A DNA stretch of 64,000 bases from positions 25,928,501-25,992,500 of the forward strand of contig NC_080569.1 of NCBI RefSeq assembly GCF_030253575.1. The letters are read 5' to 3'. Under the pieces are notes generated by a model. The model worked only from the letters and a program-made list of their open reading frames with translations. It did no database searches and had not been told where the DNA came from. Position 1 is the stretch's first letter. Each line of letters opens with the position of its first letter. This DNA comes from Rhododendron vialii. Lineage: Eukaryota; Streptophyta; Magnoliopsida; Ericales; Ericaceae. This document shows positions 1 through 13,900 of the stretch, one piece after another. Made by a program: the position numbers and the translations under genes.

Positions 1-56
1 TTATAGTTGTGCAGGCATCCATGATCGAAACTCATTATGTTTTGTGATTCTTGTAG

Positions 57-3000
57 GATTTGGTTACGGTAATCATGATGATGCAACCTTCGTGCTCCGT
101 GAGAGAGTCACTCTTAACAATGGAAGTAACACGTTGGATATGTTAAGTATGATGATTGGTCTACAGGTAATAGTAGTCTTTTTTTTTTTATCGGCAAAAG
201 TCAGTATTGTTAGATTAGCACCTTGGAAGAGGAGTTGAACTCTTTTCTCTTGGCACCTAAGAGCACTCCTGAAGTCGTTGGGCCAAAGGCCTCTTGGCCA
301 GGTAATAGTAGTCCTACAGATTCCTGTTGTTATTTTAGGATTATATTTGTAGTAATCTGGCACAAAATGATATGTACGTTTGAAGTCTGTCACCTAGTTA
401 CTCCTGTTTCATTGTATGCCCGATTATGAGGGTGTGTACACTGTGTAGTATTATTGCTATTTCTGAGAACATTGCTTGCCAAGGAAAATTTCTGTTCTCA
501 GATGCTCCGCATATCAAACAGTATAAACTTAAAAATAAATCAACCATCCCTAGTGTGTTTGTCTAAATTTCTAAATAGGGTTTCCACTTGCTTACGTTGA
601 TAAAATGTGGTGTTATATTGTGCTAATCCAGAACTATGGGCCGTGGTTCGATATAGATGGAGCAGGAATTCATTCTGTCGTTCTTGCTGATATGAAGAAT
701 GTCAAGGGGAACCTTTCTTCTACGGAATGGACCTATCAGGTTCAGCCTATTGTTATACAAATTCATATTACGACTGGATATATTGTGAACTTTATAGTAG
801 ATTATCAATTCACTGTAAATGCTGGACCTGAACAAAAGATTGTGTAATATTATTCACTAAGCAGTGCGTACTTGATTATCCTTTTTCTTTTCAGAAACTA
901 CTTTTGAAATTGGAACTAATTCAACCTTAACTTAAAAGCACTTTCTCCTTGATTTGTCTTCCGGAAATGCTCATACGGTATCTTTCTCTAAGTGAGTGAC
1001 TTACTATGTGGCGATGAACTAGTTTCATTGAGGTTTCATGACATCACTCATTTGTTAACATGTATATGCACGGTCTTTCATCTTAAAATGCTTGATAAAC
1101 AGGCGGCAGTTGAACTAGGAAAAAGGTGAAGCTTGCACATGCAGTGGTAGAGAGTACAGCCAGAATTTGTTAATTAAATTTAAAGAAAAAAGTTTGGGAA
1201 TTGGGACAGGTACTAGTTTGAACATCAAAGACACAGGAAGTAGTCATTGCGTTAAACGAATGGCCAGCCATGTCTTGATCATAAAATGTTAGCTACGTTA
1301 ACCGGTAGGAACATTGTCTTCACTCTTCTAGGCTTTGGGAGAAGTTTCAGCAAAATGTATAAAGTTAGACAACTTAAAAAATAAAATTTACTTTCCTAGA
1401 TACTCCATGAAAATCTGTGAGTAGTTGTGTGTGATGACTTATTAAATGTGCATTTGTCAATTAAATTTGTGAATATCGGGTAGTAAAAACCAAAAGTACA
1501 CACTGGGGGGGGACCAAACTCCTTGCCCCTGCCCACACGCACAAAAGAAAAACAAAAAAAACCTGAGTAAGCCCCCAAAAAGGAAAGAAAGATAACCAAA
1601 AAAAAAAAGAAGAGAGACAAAGAAAAATTGGTTGGGAGGGGAGGGGAGGGGAGGATGTGTTTGTGGTTCTGCTGCCTTTTTATGAGAAAGTTCATGGGAT
1701 TCGTCTTGCTTTAAGTGTGTATTGTGCTCACTATAGGAAGATTTCTTTTTCGAGTTTTTTCTTTATCTCAACATGAGATATTGTGTGATCGGTGATCTTT
1801 TTACTTCTTTTTAGGTGGGACTTGAAGGAGAGTACCTTGGACTTGGTAACGTAAGTCTTGCAAATAGTTCATTATGGATTCAGGGCAGTGCCATTCCATT
1901 TAATGAAAGTTTGATATGGTACAAGGTATGTGGATCAGACAACGTCTCATAATTATGGAACATGAAACAATATTGAATAAAATTGGTTGGTTATTTTGTC
2001 TGCATTTCTCATATAAAATTGCTGTTGGACAAAGCCAAAATTTTTTGGACGAAAAATTCCAGTACTGAAGCTTTGTGGCCCTGGGACTTGGGTAGGAGTA
2101 TCAAGTGCGAGTTTGTCTCCAACTTCTTTAGCTTAAATCTCAAGGATATTGGGTAGTGGGTCCGAAGGTTGGGGACGCATCTTAAATACTTCTTTGTATT
2201 GATATTTATGTGTTATATGATGTGCTTAATGAATAGGTTTTGAATTTTTTAAAATGTACTCAAGATCAACTAAGAATAAGTAAAAAGGATTGAATTCCTT
2301 TCTCCAAACCGTGTGAAAGTGGAAAAAAATTCCTAGGTAATGTGAGCTGCTTTCTCTTCAGGTATCTTAAATCCTAAAGGATCTAAGTGCCTAAATTTAG
2401 TGCGGGTGTCGGACACATGTCATACACGTAACACGCACCCCTGCCATAGCTGTCGGACACTGGTATGTGAGAAAATAGAAGGGCCCATGTAACACAGTTT
2501 GAGCATTTGGGTTTCTGAAATGAATTTTTTTTTTTGTGTGTGTGTGTGGGTGTCAGACACATATATGCCACATGCACACCCATGTCATACCGTCAGAAAC
2601 AGGTACTGTGGGAAAATAGAAGAGCCTGCGTAAAAAGTTAGAACATTTTGGGTTTCTGAAAGAGAATTCATGTGTAAATTTGTCGGTCCAGATCAAGTTA
2701 AAGCCATAATCCACTGAGCATTTTAGCATTCTGTTAAGTAAGGCCTCTTATGCCCTATTGACACCCTACATACACCAAAGATCAATTGAAAGCGTGTAAC
2801 TTCAATATTCATCAGTCTTCCACTTCTGATCATCGTGAGGTTTTACTATATTGGCAAAATGGAATATATCATTGTAAAATTTGGCTGACATCGAGGGTGG
2901 CCCTTTGCCAAGTAAGAACGCCCAACATGGTATCTCCCCAAAGATTTAGGGATCTTTGTTTTAAAAACTAAAGATTGCGTGGATGGATGGAGTTACACGA

Positions 3001-6000
3001 GAAGAAAGCTGCTTCGGAAATTGAGAAACTAGTTATCTGCCTCTGCTGTTTCTAGATGAAGGTTTCAAGCTACTAAACAAACTGAAGCAGCCCTAACTGC
3101 CCTGTTATTAGGTTTCTCAATGGAGACAATAACGTGTTATGTTCACTGACATTTAGTGTCCGGACTTAAGTGCTTAGATGTTCGATGGAGGAGTGAATCA
3201 GTTTTCTGAAAGCAAGAAATCATAATAGAACTATCCTCAACTGTGGTATCTTGTAATTTGAGATGAAAATGAAGCTGGAATTGGTACTGAATAAATCAAA
3301 TTTGCTTATCAGATGTTTTATCATTCCTAAAGATGCTTGGTGCTTTGTGATATTCTTAGATAAGTAGGTACTTTAAGAGCGATTCCTGCTAAAACAGAGT
3401 TAGTCTTGTATGTAAGTTTGAATTCCATCAGTCTGCTTTGGACATATGGCCCATTTTTTTTGGTCGAATTCAAGCATTGGATTGGAGTATAAATGGAAGT
3501 GGACCACATATCTCATGTTTGGTGACAAAACATGGGATATGCATTATCTTGGAAAATGTGGTATTGAGTAGGTTTGCTTACCATATGGATTATGTGCCCC
3601 TTCACTGCTGGTCAGACAACCACAGCCATAGGCCCATAAAGTAATACCCCTCTTCACAAACTTCAACTCTTTTAGGTGACAAATATGTCACGGACAAAGG
3701 TTGACATTGCTCTGTTAAACTGGATTCTCCAACTTCATTTGTTTCACATGCTGAATAAATCTAACTTGAACAATATTACTTTGAGTGTCCAAAGGAAAAA
3801 TGGAAAAATGGGGAGAAAGATGAAAATAAAATAATTATGTAGTTGCCTCTTAAGGTGCTCGGTTTGTTGTTCTATCTTTTACCTTCAGGCCACATTTCTT
3901 GTCCCAGAAGGGAAGTGTCCTTTAGCTGTGAATCTTTCTAGCATGGGAAAGGGTCAAGCATGGGTCAATGGGCAGAGTATTGGGCGATATTGGCCCGCGT
4001 ATCGCTCACCATCAACCGGTTGCTCTGAGAAGTGTGACTACAGGGGATCCTATAACGCTTCTAAATGTCTGAAGTACTGCGGTCAACCTACTCAAACATT
4101 GTAAGTGTGAATACACTTTTTGCTCCCAAATTTCGTATATTTGTCCAGGTTCTTCACATTAGACTATTTTGGAATTTTAAGCTGTTTGAAGGCACAAATG
4201 CATACACATATACGTCTTAGGTGAGGTTAGTCTATTTGGCTGTTGTTGAGTGCTTGGGTTTTGCCTCTTCCTCCTTTGCTGGATTCTCAAGGTTATTCCT
4301 TCCTCCATGATCTTTGGTTTTTGGTTCTTTAAATGAATTGCTCTTATGACGACAATGCGTACACATTAGAAAGAGAAAAGGTTGCCTCAAACATGTTTAG
4401 AATTTGGATCCTGTCTGTATGATTTAGTTTTCTGTTTTATTTTGTTTGAAAATTTGGAAGGGAAAATGAATATTTGTTAAACCTTTTTATAAAGCATGCA
4501 AGGAAGGGATGTATGCTGGAAATTTGGGTTGTAAGTGCTAAATACTTTTTCTTACTCAACCATGTAATATGGTTGAAGACCTGAAATTTGCATCTTCAAA
4601 ATTCCCATTTTATGTAGGCATTAGATTTTGTATTCTAGGAAGGGTAAAACTTTTTTCCAACTATATTTACTCTTCGTAATGTATATCTTACATTGCAACG
4701 TTTCTCGACACCATACATAAAATGGAAAAAAGATAAACGATATCATCTGCCACCTCTAGTACGTGAAGTAGATAAAAACCATCTTATCATTGCACGTACC
4801 TTTGGAGCATTACTAGTACAACTTTTCATGTATGAGGATGTATATCATGTCCAGGTATCACATCCCACGCACTTGGGTACATCCAGGTGAGAACTTACTG
4901 GTTCTCCATGAAGAACTTGGAGGTGACCCTTCAAGAATTTCTTTCTCCACACGAGCTGGACAAGAGATTTGTGCACATGTTTCAGAGTTTGATCCTCCGC
5001 CAGCAGATTCATGGAAACTGATGTCAGAATTTATTTCTCAAACTCCTGAAGTTCGACTGGCATGTGAAAGAGGATGGCAAATTACTTCAATCAGTTTTGC
5101 TAGCTTTGGAACTCCTACGGGACATTGTGGTGCATTCAGTCCAGGAAGTTGTCATGCCAATGTTTTGTTGATTGTTCAGAAGGTAAAAAGATCTTTCTTT
5201 ACTATATCTAGTATAAAACCAGCCCGCTCAATCCGCGCCACTTTCTCTGAACCTGGGAGGTATGTCAGTTGGAGGCTCAGCCTAAACTTTTCAAGGAGAT
5301 ATGAAGAGGGTAATCTTCAAGGTTCCTATTAATGAGTGCCGTAAAGGGCATTGGTTAACAAAGCCTTGAATGCTTGTTTATTCCTTACTGCAAGCACTTT
5401 CAAGTTTCTTGTAAAATGGACATCATTTTAAACCATCATTGCATGAACTGGAGGAGGGGGGGGGGGGGGGGGAGGTAGAAGCGGGTGTATGGGTTCGAGG
5501 GCATAGAGAAGAGCCTCAGATTACGAGCGCCTATGAGAGTGATTTAATTTTCCTTATGTAAAAGTACTTATGATTTATATGTATATACTCTGCTTAGTTG
5601 TACTGTATATCTTAGAGTATGACTGAAGAGTCTAAGTTGCATATTGTTTTCTTTGCAGAAATCAACCTACATGGTTGCTCTAGTGGTCAATGATGAGAGC
5701 CTTGTGATTTTTGGCCTGCGCCCAAACAGAGTCTTTTTGCTTTATCGAAAAACCAAAACAGAAAGTAGATACTAAAAGTGAAAACAGAACCCCATATGAA
5801 TGACTTCTTGTGCGTCAGCATGCAAAATCTTCATTTTCTTTGCAGCAGCATTACATGTGATCCATGGATTTGTATGGAACGACTTTCGAGAATACATGAG
5901 TTATTTTTTCATTTTGATTATATCCAATCACGTGTCCGCTGCCCCCTCGGGACACATAAACATGTAGTCTTAGAGTATCTCCAACCCATCCTCTAGTCCT

Positions 6001-6989
6001 CCACTTCTTCCTCTATTTCTCTATTTTTGAGGAAATCTCCACTCCATGGGAATCCTCTATTTCCTCTATTTTGGAGGATAGAATTTGATGCTCTATATAT
6101 AGAGTATGGGAAAAAGAGAGAGAGGATCCTCTGAAATCACTTTTTGAATATAAAATGCAGAAAGTATTAGATTTGCATTGAGATTGAATAATGATTGGAG
6201 GAAAAGTGAGGAAGTTTTTGAAATAGAGATGAATATAGAGATATAGAGGTTTGTGATTGGAGTTTGTATGAATAGTAACTTCTCTATATCCACTTTTTGA
6301 TTGAAAAATATTAATTTCATCCTCTCAAATGGAGCAATAGAGGATGTTGGGGGCATCTTTAATCCACTTCTATTCCTTCAAAATAGATGATGGATGTGAC
6401 ACATTGAGGGAAGATTTTATAATTTATTTTCTTTATCACTTTTTGTATTTTTTGAAAGAATCTTTGAGGGACCTACCGTCTTTTTTAGAGTTTGGTCCAA
6501 AAGTAAATTTGGAATACAAAATCCCTCCAAACTCAAAAAAAGATGATGGGTTCCTCAAAGATTCTCCCAAAAAGTACAAAAATGAAGAAAAAATATACTA
6601 ATAAATTACAAAATCTCTCTCAATGTGTCACATTTGTCCATTATTTTGGAGGAATAGAGATGGATTGGAGATGCTTATACATGCTGCACTTGTTATCTTT
6701 CTTTGGAAAATGGTTTTGGGGCTAAGCTGAGTGTAAGATCAATGTTCTTTTGTGCTGGCCTCCTCAATTCTTGTCCATCAACATTTCCTAGCAAAGTACG
6801 AAGTATTCATACTGACAAGTAAGGTTCAAACTGCAGGCGTGCATTGGGAAACAAGGATGTTCGGTTCCTGTCTCGACATCTCAGCTAGGGGACCCTTGTC
6901 CTGGAGAGTTGAAAAGCTTAGCAATTCAAGCCCTCTGCCGTGCAAATAAATTTCGTCGAGTCTTGAGGGTTCAATGCTCGGATGTATGA
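57..6989 (+). CDS. BGAL: Plant beta-galactosidase (GH35) with SUEL lectin domain, 3' part
   Basis: Exons read here: 57-166, 632-739, 1815-1925, 3889-4100, 4855-5182 and 6837-6989 (stop TGA 6987-6989). All junctions are GT-AG and phase-consistent. The first exons give [13 protein letters not shown] and [12 protein letters not shown], typical of the beta-sandwich part of plant BGALs. Exon 3889-4100 carries [19 protein letters not shown], a family hallmark, with a cluster of cysteines. Exons 4855-5182 and 6837-6989 encode a galactose-binding SUEL-type lectin domain ([31 protein letters not shown]). The overall pattern resembles Arabidopsis BGAL8-type enzymes. The family removes terminal beta-galactose from cell-wall polysaccharides in the apoplast. 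The catalytic TIM barrel and signal peptide lie upstream of the window, so activity cannot be judged. The protein runs about 16 codons past the last lectin cysteine. Introns are large (up to 2 kb) and hold repeats. Confidence 0.92.
164..313 (-). mobile_element. SINE insertion with 15-bp target duplication over a splice donor
   Basis: The 15-mer caggtaatagtagtc occurs at 164-178 and again at 299-313. Between them, 179-298 begins with a T-run (179-189), i.e. the poly(A) tail of an element on the minus strand. Read on that strand it contains GTTCAACTC, a good pol III B box, in a tRNA-like head. A poly(A) tail plus a long direct target duplication is diagnostic of retroposition. The duplicated target includes the exon end CAG and its GT donor, so the intron has two identical donors (167 and 302). 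Confidence 0.75.
2400..2668. repeat. Imperfect tandem duplication in BGAL intron
   Basis: Two diverged copies of a 125-bp unit (2400-2526 and 2544-2668). Both start like gtgcgggtgtcggacacat and end like gggtttctgaa. They are separated by a T-run and a short (GT)n tract. They lie in the 1.96-kb intron 1926-3888, which otherwise shows nothing I recognise. Confidence 0.6.
5456..5472 (+). repeat. Poly(G) run of about 17
   Basis: An uninterrupted G tract in the BGAL intron 5183-6836. It is the longest G homopolymer seen in the window and is prone to length error in sequencing. No function is inferred. Confidence 0.7.
5971..6358. mobile_element. MITE-like element with degenerate terminal inverted repeats
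   Basis: The left end (gagtatctccaacccatcc) is the near-inverse of the right end (ggatgttgggggcatctt). Ends of the GAGCATCTCCAACCC type are common on plant MITEs. The interior is AT-rich with CTCTATTT repeats and no transposase. The right end overlaps the start of the next element, so the boundaries are approximate. Confidence 0.4.
6353..6674. mobile_element. Foldback MITE with arms of about 120 bp
   Basis: The left arm from 6353 (gcatctttaatccacttcta) is the inverted copy of the right arm ending at 6674 (gaatagagatggattggagatgc read forward). Inverted similarity continues inward through the cacattgag block and the TTTTTGTATTTTTTG block, leaving a short centre. There is no coding capacity. 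It sits in the last BGAL intron about 160 bp before the final exon. Confidence 0.6.
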
Positions 6990-7979
6990 AAATTGAGATT
7001 TGTGGATTTGATCCATTTACTTGTATGCTTCTGTAAATGTCAGCTCTTATGTCATCTGTTGAATAAGGTACAACTGAAATCAGGTTAGCTAGCCCTAAGC
7101 AGCTCTTATGTCATCTGTTTTCAGGTTAGTATTTACGCAAGTGTATTCCATTTCGATGTTACCAGGGGTAACGTTTGGATTCTTATTGATGTATTTGAAT
7201 CCACGCGGCTATTATTATAGTCCACGTTTTGTACAACAAATGACTTGTGAGCTATTTGTTGCAATTAAAACCCTGTTTAAATTCAACGATTCTCTTTCAA
7301 GGTCTCATGTCAGATACGTTCTTTCATGATTTTGTTGTTTTTCCACTGATTTCTCAGAGAATGAAAGCAACAAACCCCGTTGTTTCACTCGAATTTGGCG
7401 TGTGATGCAAAGCCCCTGCGGAGGGCATAAAACAAAATGTCTCTTGATTGACAATTTGTTGGGATATTTTGGGTGTAATTGTGCCCGATTCAAGTCATTT
7501 GATTTGGCAAAGAAGAGATACTTGGAGGGCCTGGAAATCCAAATACTTATCTTGAGAAATTTTTTGTTAGAAAGTGTTAAAGCCTTAGTGACCTAACTCT
7601 AGAAGTTTCCAACAATTAATTACCACTGTAAAAACTGCTCTTCAAGTTTGACACAACTTGACTCTTGTATGTTGTATTACCAGTTTCAAAAATTTTTACC
7701 TGATCAAAAACCAAGATTAAAACATATTCCAATGCATATTTTCCGGTCCCAACATTAAAATCTGACTTCAGTAAACCATGCACAAGATTCTAGTGAGCAA
7801 GGGAGAATACCAGTGTGCCATTTATACTCGTGTACAACGGTGCATACAAAGAGAAGCAATAAAACAGACATTCAATTCATACAGAAAGCGCACTCTTTAA
7901 AGGGTGTTCGAAACAAAAAGAAAAAATAACTTACATAATATGATGTAGAATCTGTGGATACACAATATCGTCCGAGGTA

Positions 7980-10900
7980 TCATGGGACAAGGAGAATTTT
8001 CCCAATATGGTTGCTACTTTCCATAAGCCGGTGACCCTCTGCTGCTTCAGATAATGGAAGATACTTGTACACAACTGGTTTCACCTTCCCCGCCATGATT
8101 GCTGGCCAAACATTCTTCTCCACTTCATTTACAATCAGAGCTTTGTTTTCTGTACTTCTGCTGTGCAACCCAGCCGCTGTACGTATAGAATGGCAATTTT
8201 TGAAAAACTAGTGCAGAATGCCAACTAAACATCATTCACTTGAGGCAATAATCCACAAAATCGGAACATTAGCAGAGTATCACAGAAGTACTTCAAGAAA
8301 GAGTCCACTTTTGTAGGCATTTCATGCCCAACCATAGTGACAAAGGAGTTTCCTTGAATAATAAGATGTATACAAGAGGTAGCTCTTGCCTAGATGACGT
8401 AATTATGTAAAAAATAGGTATGTCCCTCTTTTTCTCGGAAATTTTAAACATGGTTCCCCATAAGGATGCAAAAAGCCCATCTAGCTTTCGAGAATCAAGA
8501 AATTCTTTTGAAACAATGGCCTTTCTTTGTCTAGCAGTATTAGAATCAGATTCCCACGATGAAGCAGATTGTTCCTTCAGACATGAAGTTTCTTCAACCA
8601 CGGTTTTCCTCTGGATTACTCTTTTCTCCCAAGTACGCCAAAAACTATCACCACCCATCAAGAAGTTTTATTATTTCCCTTTAAAAAGCACGAGGAGTTG
8701 TGCTGAAAGCTGCATGAACGCTTGTAAAAGTACATACACTTAACCCCCTTGGAAGCTGCATGAACATTTTTTAATCATATAGAAAACTACCGCATCTCAA
8801 TCATTCATTATGGAAAATTGATTAACCTGTTTATTTTGGACTCAGTCTATGATAATATTGTCTAGCAAAATGAGATGCAACTTGCAAGTGTAACTATATA
8901 GGTAACTCCAAAGTCCAGAAACATAAAAGGTAAGGGCTTGAGAACATACCTTGCACTGTGAGGCGCCTTGCAAGCAAACCCGCGAGATTCACTTCTGATA
9001 CTGTTCCACCAATAAAACCAATGATAAAAAGTCTCCCATCGACGTTTAGGCTGTCAAGGTTTCGCTGAAAGTAGGACCCTCCCATGTTATCCAGTACAAC
9101 ATCAACTCCTGTTATCAAACCTTTTGAGGTAATTTTCTGATACATACCAAAACTAAAAAAGATAGGAATTTTAGTTATGAGATGAAAAAGAAGAAGAAAG
9201 GACACGTCCAAACTCCAAATGTCTCTTTAGCTTTCAAGCTTCTACATTTTCTTGAACTAAGAGCAGGTTGAGATTATCACGGTAGAGAGAATATACCTTT
9301 CCCTTGTGTTTCTTCCTTTACACGAGCAACAAAATCTTCCGTCTTGTAGTTGATGCACACATCAGCTCCAAGATCCTTGCAAGCAGCTAATTTTTCTGCA
9401 CTTCCTGGTGAAATGAAATTGCTAAAAGATTTATGTAAGCTCAACTATTGCTACACGCACTGCCATGAGATGAAAAACAAATGCTACTAAACCCGCTGTG
9501 ACAAACACTTTGGCTCCCTTGGATTTTGCTAGCTGGATTCCACATGTACCAATCCCACTAGAGCCCCCATGTATCTGAAATGTTTGCCGACCAAAAAAAA
9601 AAGTATCTGAAATGAAAGTCCTCAAGGTCAATTACTAGAGTGACATAATTTTAAGATTGGCTATCAATGGTGATAAAGAGGAGAAAGCTTATATAAGAAC
9701 GTTTCGCCAAATGCAAACAAGTATTATGCCACACTAACTATGATCGAGGCCGCATCACTTTTCATTTCCATAATTTAGATAATCATATTACAGTTCCTTT
9801 CAATTTACTGGTCCATCTAATTTATCAAAAAGAGGCATGTAACTCCAAATGTGAAAGCTCAAATTCGGGAAACAAACTCCTTCATGAGTTGCGGATCAAA
9901 AAAAAAAAACTCCTTCATGAGTTAGTTAAATTTTTTGGCAACTCAAAGAAAGCAATTCATACAGTAACCATAGTTGTTAAGGGCGAGAGGCGAAAAGATC
10001 TCTGAGGCCTAGGCGAGGCTTGCGCCTTTTTAAAGCAAGGCACACCTAAGCAAAAAAAATAGGAAAAATAGCATACAACAAAATACTATATAGCCCACAT
10101 AAAAAGTGTACTGAATTTGAAAACATTAAAAACAAACCTCTTTCGTTTTCATATGCAATATAATTATATGTAAACACACATATATTTGTGAAAACGTTAA
10201 AAAAAAAACTTTTCCATTTCCATAAACAGTATAATATATATCAACTATATACGCGACGAGAGAAAATCGACTGATGATTGAGAGAGAAGAGAGGAGAGGA
10301 GAGAAGATCGACCGATGATTGAGATGATACCCTCTATCCAAAAAATGCATTAAAAAAGTTTATTTTTTACATGCAAATTAACTTTTTTCTAATATTGTTG
10401 GCACTGGACCACTCATGCGGAGGTAAAATAAATAAAAATCGTAAAAATCACAAACAAATGCACAAACATTTGCAGTGGATACCCACCCACAATGTGAGCA
10501 TGTTCACGTGTTTTGCTTTCACAATGTGAGCGTGTGTTTAAGTGCTTGTGTGTGTGTAGGTGGGTAACATACTGCTTGTGGATGTGTGGTGGTAGTAAAG
10601 TTGTAAACTACATGGAAGTCCAATTAAATTTGGGTAACTAAATGTAAAGTTGTAAAGAAAGAGAGACATGGAATGGGAACCCAAAAGAATATCGTTATTT
10701 TCTCATTACGTTTGAGTTATACAAGACAAGAGAATAATTACACTGAGACTCTTATCTCCTAATCTAATTTACACAAGGGCTTAATTACACGCTAATTACA
10801 CATACACCCATAACTTAACACTCCCCCTCAAGTTGGTGCAAAGATATCAATCAAGCCCAACTTGAACACAGCGGTGTGGAAACTCTTGCTGCCAAGCCCT

Positions 10901-13900
10901 TTTGTGAATATGTCAGCTAATTGATCCTCCAATTTCACAAAAGGCATACATATCAACCCATCACTCAGCTTCTCCTTGATGAAGTGCCTGTCAATCTCTA
11001 CGTGCTTCGTTCTGTCATGTTGGACATGATTATGAGCAATGTTGATAACAGCTTTATTGTTACAGTAGAGTTTCATAGGACCATTATCGGAAATTCCCAA
11101 ATCATGTAACAAGGTTTGGAGCCACAAGAACTCACAAACACCATGAGCCATAGCTCTATACTCTGCTTCTGCGCTTGATCTGGCAACCATTGATTGCTTC
11201 TTACTTCGCCAAGTAACCAAATTCCCTCAAAGGAAAGTACAGTAGCCCGAAGTAGAGCATTTATCATCCACAGATCCAGCCCCGTCAGCATCAGTGAAAA
11301 CCTCCAACCGCAGGTGACCATGATTAAAGAACAAAATTCCTTTCCCTTGAGCTGACTTGAGATACCTCAAGATACGATAAATTGCATCCAGATGTGAAGT
11401 ACGAGAATCATGCATAAACTGACTAACAACACCAACTGCATAAGTAACATCCGGTCGAGTGTGAGCTAAGTATATCAGTTGACCCACCAGTCGTTGATAT
11501 CTCTCCTTATCAGTGTGCTCCCCCACATCTCCACTAAGATGATGATTCGCCTCAATAGGAGAATTCGCAGGTCTACAACTCAACATACCTGTTTCTTCCA
11601 AAAGATCAAGTATATACTTCTGTTGGGAGATAAAAATACCTCTATCGGACATCGCTACCTCCATCCCTAGAAAGTACCACAGTGATCCCAAATCCTTAAT
11701 CTCAAACTCTTGAGCCAGATTAGACTTAAGATTAAGAATCTCGTCCACATCATTACCTGTCATTATTATATCATCAACATAGACAATAAGGACAGCAATC
11801 TTACCAGCAACCCCTTTGATGAACATAGTATGATCTGCATGGCTCTGTTTGTATCCAAACCTCAACATAGCCTTCGAAAATCTACCAAACCAAGCTCTAG
11901 GTGACTGCTTCAACCCATAAAGAGCTTTCGTCAACTTACAGACCTTTCCTTCAGTCTTAGAGGAAGAAAAACCTGGAGGTATATATGGAAATACACAAGA
12001 ATCTACACAACTCTCATTCAAGAATCCAAATCAGATCAAGAACTGATTTTTAGGGTTTTTCTATTCACGACATTCATCTCTCTTGAATGAAGACAGAGTA
12101 CACTGGAGCTTATATGCTCCCACTTAATCTCAGATTAGTTAGCTCTTAACTAACAAACTAAACTAACCACAGAAGCTTAACCAAATTAAACTAATTGACT
12201 GCCAGCTCAGCATTGCTATATGTATCTAAAGAATGCAGAAAATCACTCAGTGATTTCTGCTTACAGTATATCCATATACAACTCCTCTTCTAATTCACCA
12301 TGAAGGAATGCATTTTTCACATCGAACTGTTGTAGGGGCCAATTCAAATTTGCAGCACAAGATAGTAGGGCTCGTACAGAGTTCATCTTTGCTACCGGAG
12401 CAAACGTCTCCTCGTATTCAATACCATAGGTTTGAGTAAAACCCTTGGCAACAAGTCGCGCATTGTACCTCTCAACGGTACCATCAGCATTCTGCTTAAC
12501 AGTGAAAACCCACTTGCATCCCACTGATTTCTTCCCTTCTGGAAGTGATGCTAGCTCCCAAGTGCCATTCTTTTTCAAAGCTGTCATCTCCTCTACTATA
12601 GTTCCTTCCCACTTAGGTATCACCAATGCATCCTACCAATTTTGTGAAATAGATATAGAAGAAAGAGACGAAACAAATGCATGGTACGAAGGAGATAAAC
12701 GATCATAAGAAACAAACTGGGAGATAGGATGTAGGGTACATGACCTGACACCTTTCCGAAGAGCAACAGGAAGATTATCAGAATCAATAAAAGGAGGTTC
12801 AAAGGAAGAAGATTCATTACCAGATGAGTCGGCTGAGGAATCCAGAATTGGAGCAGGCGATTGTAATTGACAATGTGGCATCACACAGGAGAGCTCTCCA
12901 TTTTTCCGTCTAGTTCTAGTAGATTTGCAAGTCAGGCCTTTGCCACCGTTGTGATCTATTCTCGATATCACCACCAATGTCATGTGTTGCTCTTTCAGCA
13001 GATACTGGTTCCTCTTTAGATTTTTTCTTCTCCCTCTCACCATGATTAAAAAATAATTCCTCCCTTTGACCATGAGTATAAACCTCCTTCATCTCTTCCT
13101 GCTTATGCTCCCCCTGAAGAGATGGAGCGGGGGGAGAGTAAAAAGGCTTTGTTTTCCAAAAAGTGACATCCAGAGAGACAAAATTTCCTAGAGTGAGGAT
13201 CATAACACTTATAGCCCTTCTGGGTAGGAGAGTACCCAATGAAAACACATTTATGGGCTTTAGGACCTAACTCGCCACCAGAGGGGTGAGGAGCATGAAC
13301 AAAACATACACAACCAAAAACTCTCGGAGGAAGAGTCATGACACGAAATCTACCAGGAAGACACTCAATGGGAGTTTTGAAGTGGAGAATACTGAATGGC
13401 ATACGGTTAATAAGGTAAGTGGCAGTCAAAATCGCTTTGCCTTATAAATATTTGGGAACATTCATGGTAAATAAAAAAGAGCGAGCAACCTCAGCAAGAT
13501 GACGATTTTTGTATTCACCAACTCCATTTTGTTGTGGAGTGTCAATACAAGTCGTCTGAAAAGGAATGCCATTTTCATCCAGAAAGGTCCTAAAAGTCCA
13601 ATCGATATACTCAGTGCCAATATCACTACGAAGAATTTTTATATTCGCATCAAATTGGGTGCGCACCATCGCATGAAAAGATTTAAAACAAGAAAAGACT
13701 TCACTCTTTGATTTAAGTAAATACAACCAAGTAACACGAGAATAACAGTCAATAAAAGTAACAAACCACCGAAAACCTTTGAGAGAGGTAATAGGGGAAA
13801 GGACCCCAAACATCAAAATGAATAACCATAAAAGGAGAGGCACTCCGTTTATTAATAGGTGCATAAAATGAACGTCTATGTTTTCCAAGCTCACAAGCTT

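Noticed and set aside
8293..8743. Overlapping 107- to 122-codon frames on both strands
   Set aside because: They lie in the intron between exons 5 and 6 of quinone oxidoreductase copy A and have no family features.
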